Part shown: piece by piece, positions 41,972 to 49,774 of the stretch
How the letters are laid out: every line of letters starts with the position of its first letter
Position numbering within the stretch: position 1 is the stretch's first letter
Source of the DNA: Flavobacteriales bacterium
Lineage (GTDB): Bacteria > Bacteroidota > Bacteroidia > Flavobacteriales_C > GCA-002722245
DNA: 64,000 bases
Assembly: GCA_023251095.1 (NCBI GenBank)
Contig: JAHEZL010000006.1
Span: 62,001-126,000, forward strand
Direction: 5' to 3'
Notes under the pieces: model-generated
Told to the model about the DNA's origin: nothing
Seen by the model: only the letters and a program-made list of their open reading frames with translations
The model's database searches: none
Translations under genes and position numbers: made by a program

Positions 41972-43144
41972 TTAGGATTTAACGGTCATATCAAAACTTA
42001 GTTCACGAACACCATCGCCAATTTTACTTTCGTAAAAAGCAGGAATGATGGATGTTTTGTTATAGTAAACAGCCGAAACTTTTTCCTTGAATTCTTCTAC
42101 TGATGAGCTTTCCACCAGCGCTATGGCGCAACCGCCAAATCCGGCACCGGTCATGCGCGCACCGATACAACTTTCAATCTTCAATGATTCGGAAACAATG
42201 GTATCCAGTTCAAATCCGCTGACTTCATAATCGTTTTGAAGAGAGAGATGAGACGCCGTTAATAAGGTTCCGAATTTTTTAAGATCGTTGTTTTTCAAAG
42301 CCTCCATACTTTGCTTCACTCTTGCGTTTTCGGAGATCACGTGGCGCGCTCTTTTCTTTAGCGTTTCATCAATAATGTGCAATTCTACCTGATACAATTC
42401 CGCTTCACACAAAGTAGAAATCGGATAATGATTTTGTAATTCGTTTAAAGCTGCATCACATTCATTTTTTCTTTCGTTGTATTTGGAAGAAGCCAGCTCT
42501 CTTTTTTTATTGGTGTTCATGATAACCAGAGTGTATTCATTGAGCTGAAGAGGAATATATTGACAATCCAGCGACTGGCAATTTAAAAGCAGGGCGCAAT
42601 TTTCCTTTCCCATGGCTACAGAAAACTGATCCATGATGCCGCAACTCACATTGATGAATTCATTTTCCACCCGCTGACACAACAAAGCAATTTCAACAGG
42701 ATGAATTTTTTCGCCGGCAATTTTCAGCATCAGAAAAGCAGTCAATACTTCCAGTGCTGCAGATGACGATAAGCCTGATCCGGCGGGAAGAGTAGTATAG
42801 AAAAGAATGGAGCATCCTTTTAATTTCCGGTTTTCTTTGAGCAAATAAGCAATAACACCTTTGGGATAATTCCCCCAATCGTTTTCAAGTGCTTCTATTT
42901 TATTGTTTAAATCAATGCTTACAATTCCTTTGGTGTACAAAGATTTCATTTCTACAATGGAAGAAGAGTTGGGACGCACGAGGGCGGTGATGCCTATCTC
43001 AAGAGCCGCTGGCAATACGCAGCCACCGTTGTAATCAATGTGTTCGCCAATAAGGTTGACTCTGCCGGGGGCAAAAAATATTTGCGGTTCGTTGCCGTGA
43101 CCAAAAAGATCATCAAATTTTCTCAGGAGTTCTTCTGTTGTCAT
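41972..43144 (-). CDS. galK: Galactokinase
   Basis: This 390-residue GHMP kinase phosphorylates galactose at C1. It has the galactokinase signature FFAPGRVNLIGEHIDYNGG near residues 24-42, the ATP-binding PAGSGLSSSAALEV near 119-132, CGIMDQFSVAMGKEN with the catalytic Asp, and the C-terminal GARMTGAGFGGCAIALVE. Its start overlaps the galT stop by 4 nt (ATGA at 43141-43144), so the two are translationally coupled. GH42 beta-galactosidase follows at 9 bp. Confidence 0.97.
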   Translation of the reverse strand: MTTEELLRKFDDLFGHGNEPQIFFAPGRVNLIGEHIDYNGGCVLPAALEIGITALVRPNSSSIVEMKSLYTKGIVSIDLNNKIEALENDWGNYPKGVIAYLLKENRKLKGCSILFYTTLPAGSGLSSSAALEVLTAFLMLKIAGEKIHPVEIALLCQRVENEFINVSCGIMDQFSVAMGKENCALLLNCQSLDCQYIPLQLNEYTLVIMNTNKKRELASSKYNERKNECDAALNELQNHYPISTLCEAELYQVELHIIDETLKKRARHVISENARVKQSMEALKNNDLKKFGTLLTASHLSLQNDYEVSGFELDTIVSESLKIESCIGARMTGAGFGGCAIALVESSSVEEFKEKVSAVYYNKTSIIPAFYESKIGDGVRELSFDMTVKS

Positions 43145-44115
43145 TTTGCTAAAAATTTATGGATGGCTGTTCTTAATTCTTCTGCGGTGTCTTCTACTTC
43201 TCGTGTATTGGTGGCGACCCATGCGCCCATTTCCGAACCGGCATAAAACTTAATGGTATTTTCGTTGCGCAGGGGCGGATAAAATTCAATGTGAAAGTTG
43301 AAGTATTCGTGACTGTTGCTGTATTCTTTTGCATTGAAAGGCGTTTGGTGAACGCACATCATGTAGGGAAAAGATTTGTTGAATAAATTATCGAGTCCGC
43401 CGGTGCATATTTTTAAGATAGAGGCCAGATCCATTTTTTCTTCTTCACTGAAATCCAGAAAAGAGCCTCTTTTGTTTTTTGCCGAAATGAATAAACCGTA
43501 GGGATAGTCGGTAAAATAAGGAAGATAGCTGATGAAGCTCTTGTTTTCACACAACACTCTTTTCCCAAAAGATTGCTCTTCCTTATTCATATCCAACATT
43601 AAACTCGAGTTATTTTTTTCAAAATATTCCTTGCAGGCATCCAGTTCGGTTTGTAGTTTGAGTGGTACGAAAGGATAGCCGTAAATTTGTCCGTGGGGAT
43701 GCGACATGGTACAACCTACTTCTTCACCACGGTTTTCAAACACGAAGACGTATTTTATTTTTGGGTCACGGGAAATTTTTTCCGTTCGCTCTGTCCATAG
43801 CTGAACCAGTTTTAAAATATGTTCTTCGCTGAGTTGAGGCAGCGTTTTAGTGTGTTCGGGAGAATATAAGATGACTTCGCATACACCATAATTTTCGCGG
43901 GAACTGTAAAGAGGAGTTGTGTTTTCGTGAGTTGGAGCAGAAGTAGATAAAGCAGGGAAATCGTTTGGGTATAAATGGACATCGTAATGATTGGGAACTT
44001 TGCCGGAGCCGGGACAAAACGGACAAATACTTTTATCCAAATTCGGTCGGGATTGACGATTTGCAGCTACAATGGTGTAGGTTTTTAAAAGAGGATTCCA
44101 TCTTAATTCAGCCAT
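43141..44115 (-). CDS. galT: Galactose-1-phosphate uridylyltransferase
   Basis: The 324-residue enzyme exchanges UMP between UDP-glucose and galactose-1-phosphate. The active-site HPH is in CTMSHPHGQIYGYPFVP, and Cys residues in CPFCPGSGK near residues 32-40 match the family's zinc site. YFNFHIEFYPP carries the C-terminal conserved histidine. It is the first gene of the galT-galK-GH42 operon and has a strong palindrome in its leader. No UDP-galactose 4-epimerase gene (galE) is near, so that step must be encoded elsewhere. Confidence 0.97.
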   Translation of the reverse strand: MAELRWNPLLKTYTIVAANRQSRPNLDKSICPFCPGSGKVPNHYDVHLYPNDFPALSTSAPTHENTTPLYSSRENYGVCEVILYSPEHTKTLPQLSEEHILKLVQLWTERTEKISRDPKIKYVFVFENRGEEVGCTMSHPHGQIYGYPFVPLKLQTELDACKEYFEKNNSSLMLDMNKEEQSFGKRVLCENKSFISYLPYFTDYPYGLFISAKNKRGSFLDFSEEEKMDLASILKICTGGLDNLFNKSFPYMMCVHQTPFNAKEYSNSHEYFNFHIEFYPPLRNENTIKFYAGSEMGAWVATNTREVEDTAEELRTAIHKFLAK

Positions 44116-44121
44116 ACAAAA

Positions 44122-44154
44122 ATTTTAGTTGTGTCATAGTGACACAACTAAAAT
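44122..44154 (-). promoter_or_regulatory. Perfect palindromic operator before galT
   Basis: The arms ATTTTAGTTGTGTCA and TGACACAACTAAAAT are 15-bp perfect inverted repeats around TAG. The palindrome begins 6 bp upstream of the galT start, overlaps the -7 element and covers the expected transcription start. Its GTGTCATAGTGACAC centre has the GTGT-N7-ACAC layout also seen in front of xylB. Confidence 0.8.
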
Positions 44155-44179
44155 AAGTGAAAAACATTCGCTTGTCAAA
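44148..44179 (-). promoter_or_regulatory. Promoter of the galT-galK operon
   Basis: On the minus strand TTTG (complement of 44176-44179) and TATTTTAG (complement of 44148-44155) are separated by 20 nt, the same spacing as the xylose promoter. The -7 element overlaps the edge of the palindrome at 44122-44154. Confidence 0.6.
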
Positions 44180-44232
44180 TTATTTTTTTAGAGATGATTC
44201 AAAAAATTACTGAATTATATAGCGGAGAGTAG

Positions 44233-44919
44233 CTACAAGCTAAAATCAAAACCTTCTTCTTCCAGTTCCTTGTACCTTTTTTTATTGAACTTAAAAAGAG
44301 CTGCTCCTGCATGGGCTCCCGGACGAATTTCATCCAGTTCAATGAGGATATCCATGATTTTAAGCCTTCTTCGGAAATTTCGGCGATCCATGGTTTTTCC
44401 GAGAATACTTTCAAATAGATTCTGAAGATCACTCAGAGTAAATTTTGAGGGAAGCAACTCAAAAATAAGAGGCGTAATATTTAATTCTTTCTGTAATGCT
44501 TTTAATGCATCCCCGAAAATCTCATTGTGATCGAAAGCCAGTTTTGGCAAATTCAAAACATCAAACCAAGTTGTTTCACTAGCATGCCATGATGGTTTTA
44601 ATTTATGATGACCGGTATCAATCAACGCATAATATCCTACAGTAACAACTCGCGCCAGTGGATGTCGTTTAGGTTTCCCATAAGTACGAAACTGCTTCAT
44701 AAATACTCCTGTAACACCGGTAAGCAATTCCAAAACTCTTTCTGCAGCTTCGTCGATATCTTCGTTTTTTTCCATGAAACCACCCGGAAGCGCCCATTTA
44801 CCTATTTCAGGATCAGAACCTCTCTTGATTAACAATACACTCAACTCCCCTTCTTTGAAGCCAAATAAAATGCAATCAACAGTGATAGAAGCTACAGGTG
44901 AGTTGTATTGTACTTTCAT
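44233..44919 (-). CDS. Nudix-fold transcriptional regulator of the galactose operon
   Basis: This 228-residue protein is a paralogue of the regulator in the xylose operon. Both share VDCILFGFKEGELSVLLIKR, WALPGGF, FELLPSKFTLSDLQNLFE and RRNFRRRLKIMDILIELDE. Residues about 9-145 form the Nudix-like domain and about 155-228 a winged helix. The Nudix box keeps the first Gly and Glu but the core REUXEE reads RVLELL, so the catalytic glutamates are lost. Its place directly upstream of galT, 117 bp away with the perfect palindrome between, makes it the natural candidate to control galT-galK-GH42. The effector is not known from sequence. Confidence 0.88.
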   Translation of the reverse strand: MKVQYNSPVASITVDCILFGFKEGELSVLLIKRGSDPEIGKWALPGGFMEKNEDIDEAAERVLELLTGVTGVFMKQFRTYGKPKRHPLARVVTVGYYALIDTGHHKLKPSWHASETTWFDVLNLPKLAFDHNEIFGDALKALQKELNITPLIFELLPSKFTLSDLQNLFESILGKTMDRRNFRRRLKIMDILIELDEIRPGAHAGAALFKFNKKRYKELEEEGFDFSL

Positions 44920-44979
44920 GAAAGAAAATTACGAAAAATAATTTGGACCATTGCTGTGGAATTTGAAAGTCGAAAAGTA

Positions 44980-46173
44980 TTACGAAACATAATCTTTCAA
45001 ATACAGAAACTTTTCAGTAAGCTCCCCTCCCCTACAAATCATTGCTCTTTCAATAATCTGATCAGGATCATTACCAGTTAAACACGGAAGTACTTTCTCT
45101 ATTAAAGCATACCCAAAATCAGTAGAAGCATCCCGCGGTAATTCACAAGGTAAATTGTCTACCGCCATTATCGTAATAGAAGAATCTTCAAAAGGAAGGG
45201 TTTCTTTTCCCGAAGCAATATCATAACCATACAATGGCTCTTCAATGGTAGAAGAGCGAATGGTGGAAGGTACCGATCCATCAATATCACAAGTAATATC
45301 AGCAATGACCTTTAAAGTAAAATCAGGAGCTTGGATATCTTCTTTAGCAAAAAGCTTTTCCGCTTTAGGATCCCAGAAATGACAGGAAATAAACACATCG
45401 GCTACTTTAGTATAGGGAACGAATACAGCGCGATAACGCTCGGGATGCTGCATCAGTTCATGCATATCAAAGCGACCGTCGTCTTTGCGATGGTAATGGT
45501 GATCGGCGTGCAACTGAGTGTAAACAGGCTCATCGAAATGAAGGGTTAAAAACTCTTCCGGACTCACGCTTTTAATCCCCAGTGTATTTAGTATTTCCAG
45601 CGTACCGGAAGCCACCCGTCCGCCACCGGTGAACACAATTTTAATCGGCGGAAGTTTTACTTTTTTGAGTTCTTTTTCCAGCTCAGCCCTGTCCACACAT
45701 TTGTTGGCAGGTTTAAGTTCATATAAACCAAATCTTTGTCCGTAAGCAAGCATTGCATTGTAAGTCCCCACTACTCCGGCATATCTCCCAAAACCTAAAA
45801 TGCGCTCTCCTGCTTTATTGGTGAGACATTCGTAATCCACCATCGTAATGTTTTTCTCCAACAAAGCCTTCATCAGTTTTTTGTTGTGCGCCTGCTTCTT
45901 TATAGTGTGCGAAAAGAAAAAGTACGTCTTTCCGGGAATCAACAATTCAACAGGAACTTCCTTTACACCGAACAAAACATCACAATCACTCACACCATCA
46001 ACGATTTGAATCCCCTGCTGCACATACAGTTCATCGGGGAAGCTGCGTACTTTACTCGATTGAACCACGAGCTCAACACCAAACTGCTCTTTAATGCTTT
46101 TGCATTGCTCAGGCGTAAACGCCACTCGCTTATCCGCAGGGATTTTCTCTTCTCTGATAATTCCTATTTGCAT
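44980..46173 (-). CDS. AlaDH/PNT-type dehydrogenase, LYS1-like
   Basis: This 397-residue protein has the alanine dehydrogenase/transhydrogenase layout: MQIGIIREEKIPADKRVAFT at the start, GKTYFFFSHTIKKQAHNKKL, LGFGRYAGVVGTYNAML, and a Rossmann segment IVFTGGGRVASGTLEILN. The terminal DITCDIDGSVPSTIRSSTIE matches the saccharopine dehydrogenase (lysine-forming, LYS1-like) branch better than alanine dehydrogenase. The substrate is therefore uncertain; amino-acid oxidoreductase is a safe description. It lies one base after the amidase gene's stop on the same strand. Confidence 0.8.
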   Translation of the reverse strand: MQIGIIREEKIPADKRVAFTPEQCKSIKEQFGVELVVQSSKVRSFPDELYVQQGIQIVDGVSDCDVLFGVKEVPVELLIPGKTYFFFSHTIKKQAHNKKLMKALLEKNITMVDYECLTNKAGERILGFGRYAGVVGTYNAMLAYGQRFGLYELKPANKCVDRAELEKELKKVKLPPIKIVFTGGGRVASGTLEILNTLGIKSVSPEEFLTLHFDEPVYTQLHADHHYHRKDDGRFDMHELMQHPERYRAVFVPYTKVADVFISCHFWDPKAEKLFAKEDIQAPDFTLKVIADITCDIDGSVPSTIRSSTIEEPLYGYDIASGKETLPFEDSSITIMAVDNLPCELPRDASTDFGYALIEKVLPCLTGNDPDQIIERAMICRGGELTEKFLYLKDYVS

Positions 46174-46174
46174 A

Positions 46175-46726
46175 TTACTCTATTAATGCGTTAAACTTAG
46201 TCCAATCGAAATTCCAAGGATCACTTTTTCTTCCTGGCGCAATTTCATTATGACCTTTTATATACTTTATTACCCGTCGCTTTTTTATGTCTTTCACCAA
46301 AGCAGCTGCACTATTGTATTGCTTTTCGGTTGGCGACGTATATAAGGTAGTAATAATTTCTATGCCGATTGAAGTAGTATTTACATTGACCCGACCATCC
46401 GGCAAAGAACTGTTTCCGGCATGAAAAGCAATGTTTTTTTCATCTACTAAACGATATATTTTACCATCACGATCAATTAAATAATGAGACGCCACACCAT
46501 AAGATTTGAACTGATCCAACACTCCCGCAACACTAAAACTATCGGTTCCCGAAGCATTATAAGTGGAGTGAATTATGATGGCATCCACACTTCTATTAGA
46601 TGCTTTTTTATAGCCCCAGCTGATTTTTTTATCAACAATATTGACCTTTTGCTGCACCGACTGATAGGCCAAAAACATTGGAATAACCAATAAAATCAAT
46701 CCCATCGGAAACGTTTTATTCTTCAT
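46175..46726 (-). CDS. N-acetylmuramoyl-L-alanine amidase (amidase_2 family)
   Basis: The 183-residue protein has one N-terminal hydrophobic segment (about 6-22), a signal or anchor. The zinc amidase domain has His53 in AIIIHST, FKSYGVASHYLIDRDGKIYR with the conserved tyrosine, and IKGHNEIAPGRKSDPWNF with the second zinc His and the Asp. It cleaves the bond between muramic acid and the stem peptide in the cell wall. Length and motifs suit the AmpD-like small amidases. It is translated next to the dehydrogenase gene with one base between them, though no functional link is obvious. Confidence 0.9.
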   Translation of the reverse strand: MKNKTFPMGLILLVIPMFLAYQSVQQKVNIVDKKISWGYKKASNRSVDAIIIHSTYNASGTDSFSVAGVLDQFKSYGVASHYLIDRDGKIYRLVDEKNIAFHAGNSSLPDGRVNVNTTSIGIEIITTLYTSPTEKQYNSAAALVKDIKKRRVIKYIKGHNEIAPGRKSDPWNFDWTKFNALIE

Positions 46727-46781
46727 TCGGAAATATTTTTTAAATGTGAAACTGATTTTCAGGTTGTTACAAAAATTATTT

Positions 46782-46789
46782 TATATTTG
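46782..46789 (+). promoter_or_regulatory. -7 element (TATATTTG) of the RRM protein gene
   Basis: TATATTTG fits TAnnTTTG exactly. A clear -33 TTTG is not seen at the usual distance. The element lies about 70 bp before the start codon, which leaves an AT-rich leader of about 60 nt. Confidence 0.6.
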
Positions 46790-46858
46790 TAAGAATTGAG
46801 ATAAATCAGTTTACGGTTTAACACAATTATAAAATTAATTAATCTAAAAATTAGCACA

Positions 46859-47245
46859 ATGACAATTTACGTTGGAAATCTCAGCTACCAAGCGAGCGAA
46901 CAAGATTTAACGAATCTCTTTTCAGAATACGGAGAAGTAAAATCAGTGAAACTTATCACAGACAAATTCACAGGAAGATCAAAAGGTTTTGCTTTTGTTG
47001 AAATGGCAGACGAAGCTGCTGCTAGCCAGGCAATTGACGCTCTTGACAAAACTGAATTTCAAACAAGAACTTTAACAGTAAACAAAGCTCAGCCAAAAAC
47101 TGAAGGTGACAGACCTCGTGGCGGCGGCGGCGGTGGATTTAATCGCGGCGGCGGCGGCGGTGGTGACAGAAGAGGCGGTGGAGACAGAGGTGGATACGGC
47201 GGCGGCGGCGGCGGAAGAGACCGTGGAGACAGAGGTGGATATTAA
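46859..47245 (+). CDS. Glycine-rich RRM RNA-binding protein
   Basis: The 128-residue protein is a single RNA-recognition motif followed by a glycine/arginine tail. RNP2 is IYVGNL at residues 3-8 and RNP1 is KGFAFVEM at 42-49, both with their RNA-stacking aromatic residues. After about residue 83 the chain is RGG-like (GGGGGF, GGGGGGDRRGGGDRGG), coded by GGCGGC runs and two copies of a GGAGACAGAGGTGGATA block. Similar proteins in Bacteroidota and cyanobacteria are often cold-induced and highly expressed. The cytoplasmic RNA target is unknown. A strong terminator follows at 47266-47300. Confidence 0.92.
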   Translation: MTIYVGNLSYQASEQDLTNLFSEYGEVKSVKLITDKFTGRSKGFAFVEMADEAAASQAIDALDKTEFQTRTLTVNKAQPKTEGDRPRGGGGGGFNRGGGGGGDRRGGGDRGGYGGGGGGRDRGDRGGY

Positions 47246-47265
47246 TCTTTAGGATTATACATATA

Positions 47266-47300
47266 AAGAAAGCCGTTTCGAAAGAGACGGCTTTCTTCTT
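47266..47300 (+). terminator. Rho-independent terminator of the RRM gene
   Basis: AAGAAAGCCGTTTC (47266-47279) pairs with GAGACGGCTTTCTT (47284-47297) around GAAA, followed by a short T-rich tail. Confidence 0.9.
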
Positions 47301-47313
47301 GTTTTATCCCCAG

Positions 47314-47460
47314 TACGTCATTACCCCCCTAAGTCATTGCGAAATTTTTGTACTCAAAAATGAAGCAACCTCATCATCATTTTTAGTTACTTACCCATTA
47401 TAAGTTTGCTTCATTTTTGAGTACAAAAATTTCGCAATGACTTAGGGGGGGAATGACGCA
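47314..47460. repeat. Long inverted-repeat (MITE-like) element, family D, full copy
   Basis: Arms of 55 bp at 47314-47368 and 47406-47460 are inverted repeats with 53 of 55 positions matching. They contain CTAAGTCATTGCGAAATTTT and GTACTCAAAAATGAAGCAA. The spacer is 37 bp and has no coding potential. It lies between two terminators, in the gap between the convergent RRM and desaturase genes. One arm of the same family occurs at 26176-26217. Confidence 0.95.
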
Positions 47461-47485
47461 CTGAATGATGGTAGTAGAAATAAAC

Positions 47486-47517
47486 AAAAAAAGGTCGCAC
47501 AATGTGCGACCTTTTTT
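47486..47517. terminator. Bidirectional terminator, 3' of the desaturase gene
   Basis: GGTCGCAC (47493-47500) pairs with GTGCGACC (47504-47511), with an A-run before and T-run after. It can stop the minus-strand desaturase transcript. Confidence 0.92.
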
Positions 47518-47536
47518 AATTCTATCATTCAGCTAT

Positions 47537-48616
47537 TTACGCTGCCTGTCCTGTCTGCTTCAAATAAATCATATGCGATTTAAAAGCGCCCCACATGGTT
47601 GGAAAAGTTCTGTATGCTACACCATATTCATCGCAAGTCTTCTGAACTATCTTACGGATTTCAGGATAATGCACGTGACTGATCTTAGGAAATAAATGGT
47701 GAATCACCTGAAAATTTAAGCCTCCTAAAAGCCAGGTTAAAAACCTGCTGTTTGGCGCAAAGTCAACCGTAGTATTCAATTGATATACCGCCCACTCCGC
47801 TTCAACTACTGTTAAACCTTTAGTATCGGGAGCGAAGAAATGAGCATCTTCAACAATATGAGCCAACTGGAACACTACCGAAATAACAACTCCTCCGGTG
47901 AAAAGCAAAATTGAATATCCAATAATGAATTTTGTGAAACCAAGGAAGGCAATAGGAATAATAACAGACAAGGTGAAATTAACAACTTTAGAAACCCAAA
48001 AAATAATGTGCTCATGAGTTTTCATTTTGCGCAATGGAACATTTTCCGACACCTGGCCGGTGAAATATTTATAGTAGTCGGTATAAAAAACCCAATATCC
48101 GTACAAAAAGCCATATAAAAACAAACCGTAAATATGCTGAAAGCGATGCATTGGAAGCTTTGGTTGATCCTTATGCATTCTAAGCATTGAACCCGCATCA
48201 ATATCATCGTCATGTCCTTCAATATTGGTATAAGTATGATGTGCAATGTTGTGTTTTTGCTTCCACATAAAAACACTGCCTCCTAATATATTTAAGGAGT
48301 GCCCCATAACTTCATTGATCCATTTATATTTTGAATAACTTCCATGAGCACCGTCGTGCATCACATTAAAGCCAATGGCAGCTACATTCACCCCCATCAA
48401 CATACATAAAAACACATTCACCCATACATTAGAAAACATTTCTGTTACTAATGCTACATACAAAAAGACAATACTGGCAACTAAAATTGCTGTTTTTGAA
48501 AACAGTTTAAAATTCCCGGTAGGTGCTATTTTGTTTTGTTTGAAGTATGCGTCAACACGCTCACGCAAAGCATTGAAAAAAACCGCGTCTTTATTATTGA
48601 ACTTAACTTTTGCCAT
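47537..48616 (-). CDS. Fatty acid desaturase (membrane-bound, front-end type)
   Basis: This 359-residue membrane enzyme introduces double bonds into fatty acyl chains. Three histidine boxes that bind the di-iron centre are present: HDGAH (residues 87-91), HNIAHH (122-127) and QVIHH (near residue 304). Two pairs of hydrophobic segments flank the boxes. The QxxHH third box and the spacing suit the acyl-CoA or lipid desaturases near the delta-5/6 group. No cytochrome b5 domain is fused. It has its own promoter (complement of 48633-48663) and no co-transcribed partner. Regiospecificity is not shown by the sequence. Confidence 0.9.
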   Translation of the reverse strand: MAKVKFNNKDAVFFNALRERVDAYFKQNKIAPTGNFKLFSKTAILVASIVFLYVALVTEMFSNVWVNVFLCMLMGVNVAAIGFNVMHDGAHGSYSKYKWINEVMGHSLNILGGSVFMWKQKHNIAHHTYTNIEGHDDDIDAGSMLRMHKDQPKLPMHRFQHIYGLFLYGFLYGYWVFYTDYYKYFTGQVSENVPLRKMKTHEHIIFWVSKVVNFTLSVIIPIAFLGFTKFIIGYSILLFTGGVVISVVFQLAHIVEDAHFFAPDTKGLTVVEAEWAVYQLNTTVDFAPNSRFLTWLLGGLNFQVIHHLFPKISHVHYPEIRKIVQKTCDEYGVAYRTFPTMWGAFKSHMIYLKQTGQAA

Positions 48617-48632
48617 TTTTCAAATTTGAATG

Positions 48633-48663
48633 CAAATATAATCAATTACATCCTCCATACAAG
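48633..48663 (-). promoter_or_regulatory. Promoter of the desaturase gene
   Basis: On the minus strand CTTG (complement of 48660-48663) and TATATTTG (complement of 48633-48640) are 19 nt apart. TATATTTG fits the -7 consensus exactly and lies 17 bp before the start codon. Confidence 0.65.
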
Positions 48664-48713
48664 ATACGCTTTCTTTTAGTTATAAACGCGTAGTGGATAA
48701 CTCTTCATCATTT

Positions 48714-49679
48714 TTAACACGACCAGGATGACGGCTTTCTGTCCCAGCGGTGCTTTCTTAGAGCAGCAAGTATTTCAGGATTTAACCCCTTATCTATTTG
48801 CATGTTGTTTTCAACATTCCTGATCTTCCTCATACCGGGTATCATGGTGGATACCGCCGGGTGGTGTTTAATGAACTTTAACGCCATTTCGGGCAAAGTC
48901 ATGCCGGGAGGGACTATTTTCTTCAAGTCCTCCACTCTGTCTATAGTTGGATCGAGATTCTCTTTACAGAAGTAGATGTTTCTCCAATCACCTTTGTCCC
49001 ATTTGGAATCCTTTGTTAAAGTTCCGGTTAATGATCCCTCATCAAAAGGAACACGAGCGATGATGGCGATGCCGTTTTTCTCACAATAAGGGAAAAGCTC
49101 ATCTTCGGGCGACTGGTCGAAAATGTTATAAATCACCTGAATGGAATCAATCAGGCCGGTTTCCATAGCTTTCACACAGTTGGTAGGTTCCCAGCGGTTT
49201 ACGCTGATACCAAAAGCCTGCACCTTACCTTCGCGTTTGAGTTTTTCGATGGCCGATTTCCAATTGTCGGCTTTTGCCCAATCGTCCTCCCACACATGAA
49301 ACTGCTGTAAATCAATGGTTTCAACACCTAAATTCTTTAAGCTCTTTTCAGTGTATTCAACGATATGTTCAATAGGAAAAACATCTATCATATTGGATCC
49401 TTTGATGGGAGGCCACTTTAAATTTTTGGGCGGAATTTTAGTGGCGGTGTATAGTTTTTTCTCGGGATGTCTTTTCAATAAATCCCTCAAGATTGTTTCA
49501 CTTTTTCCGGCTCCGTAAGCAAAAGCCGTATCAAAAAAATTACAGCCGAGTTCCACAGATTTATCTAAAGCTATCGCAGTTTCTTTATCGTCACTTTCTG
49601 TCCAGCCCGCCATTCCCCACATGCCGTAGCCCACTTCACTTACTTTCCAGTTCAGTTTTCCAAAATTTCGGTATTGCAT
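48714..49679 (-). CDS. Aldo/keto reductase
   Basis: I start at the ATG complementary to 49677-49679, giving 321 residues and the family's MQYRNFGKLNWKVSEVGYG; 13 further codons upstream would add only non-conserved residues. Motifs include GCNFFDTAFAYGAGKSETIL with the catalytic Asp and Tyr, TATKIPPKNL with the Lys, DLQQFHVWEDDW with the His and a cofactor-side TMIPGMRKIRNVENNM. NADPH-dependent carbonyl reduction is likely; the substrate is not known. It is divergent from serC. Confidence 0.9.
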   Translation of the reverse strand: MQYRNFGKLNWKVSEVGYGMWGMAGWTESDDKETAIALDKSVELGCNFFDTAFAYGAGKSETILRDLLKRHPEKKLYTATKIPPKNLKWPPIKGSNMIDVFPIEHIVEYTEKSLKNLGVETIDLQQFHVWEDDWAKADNWKSAIEKLKREGKVQAFGISVNRWEPTNCVKAMETGLIDSIQVIYNIFDQSPEDELFPYCEKNGIAIIARVPFDEGSLTGTLTKDSKWDKGDWRNIYFCKENLDPTIDRVEDLKKIVPPGMTLPEMALKFIKHHPAVSTMIPGMRKIRNVENNMQIDKGLNPEILAALRKHRWDRKPSSWSC

Positions 49680-49724
49680 AAAAGATGATTTAGGAGGTAT
49701 AATATAAATGTAGCACAAAAAATC

Positions 49725-49755
49725 TTTGTCTTATCACACCAATAAAGTAATTTCA
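49725..49755 (+). promoter_or_regulatory. Candidate promoter of serC-serA
   Basis: TTTG at 49725-49728 and TAATTTCA at 49748-49755 are 19 nt apart. The -7 element departs from the TAnnTTTG consensus at two positions, so this is a tentative call. Confidence 0.45.
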
Positions 49756-49774
49756 CAGCTCAATAATTTTTATC

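Noticed and set aside
44928-44990. Two similar ATTACGAAA-type blocks around the regulator start as an operator pair
   Set aside because: One of them is made of the last codons and stop of the downstream dehydrogenase gene, so the similarity is probably chance.
49680-49718. A 13-codon longer start of the aldo/keto reductase gene
   Set aside because: The extra residues are not conserved in the family and the later ATG gives the usual start.
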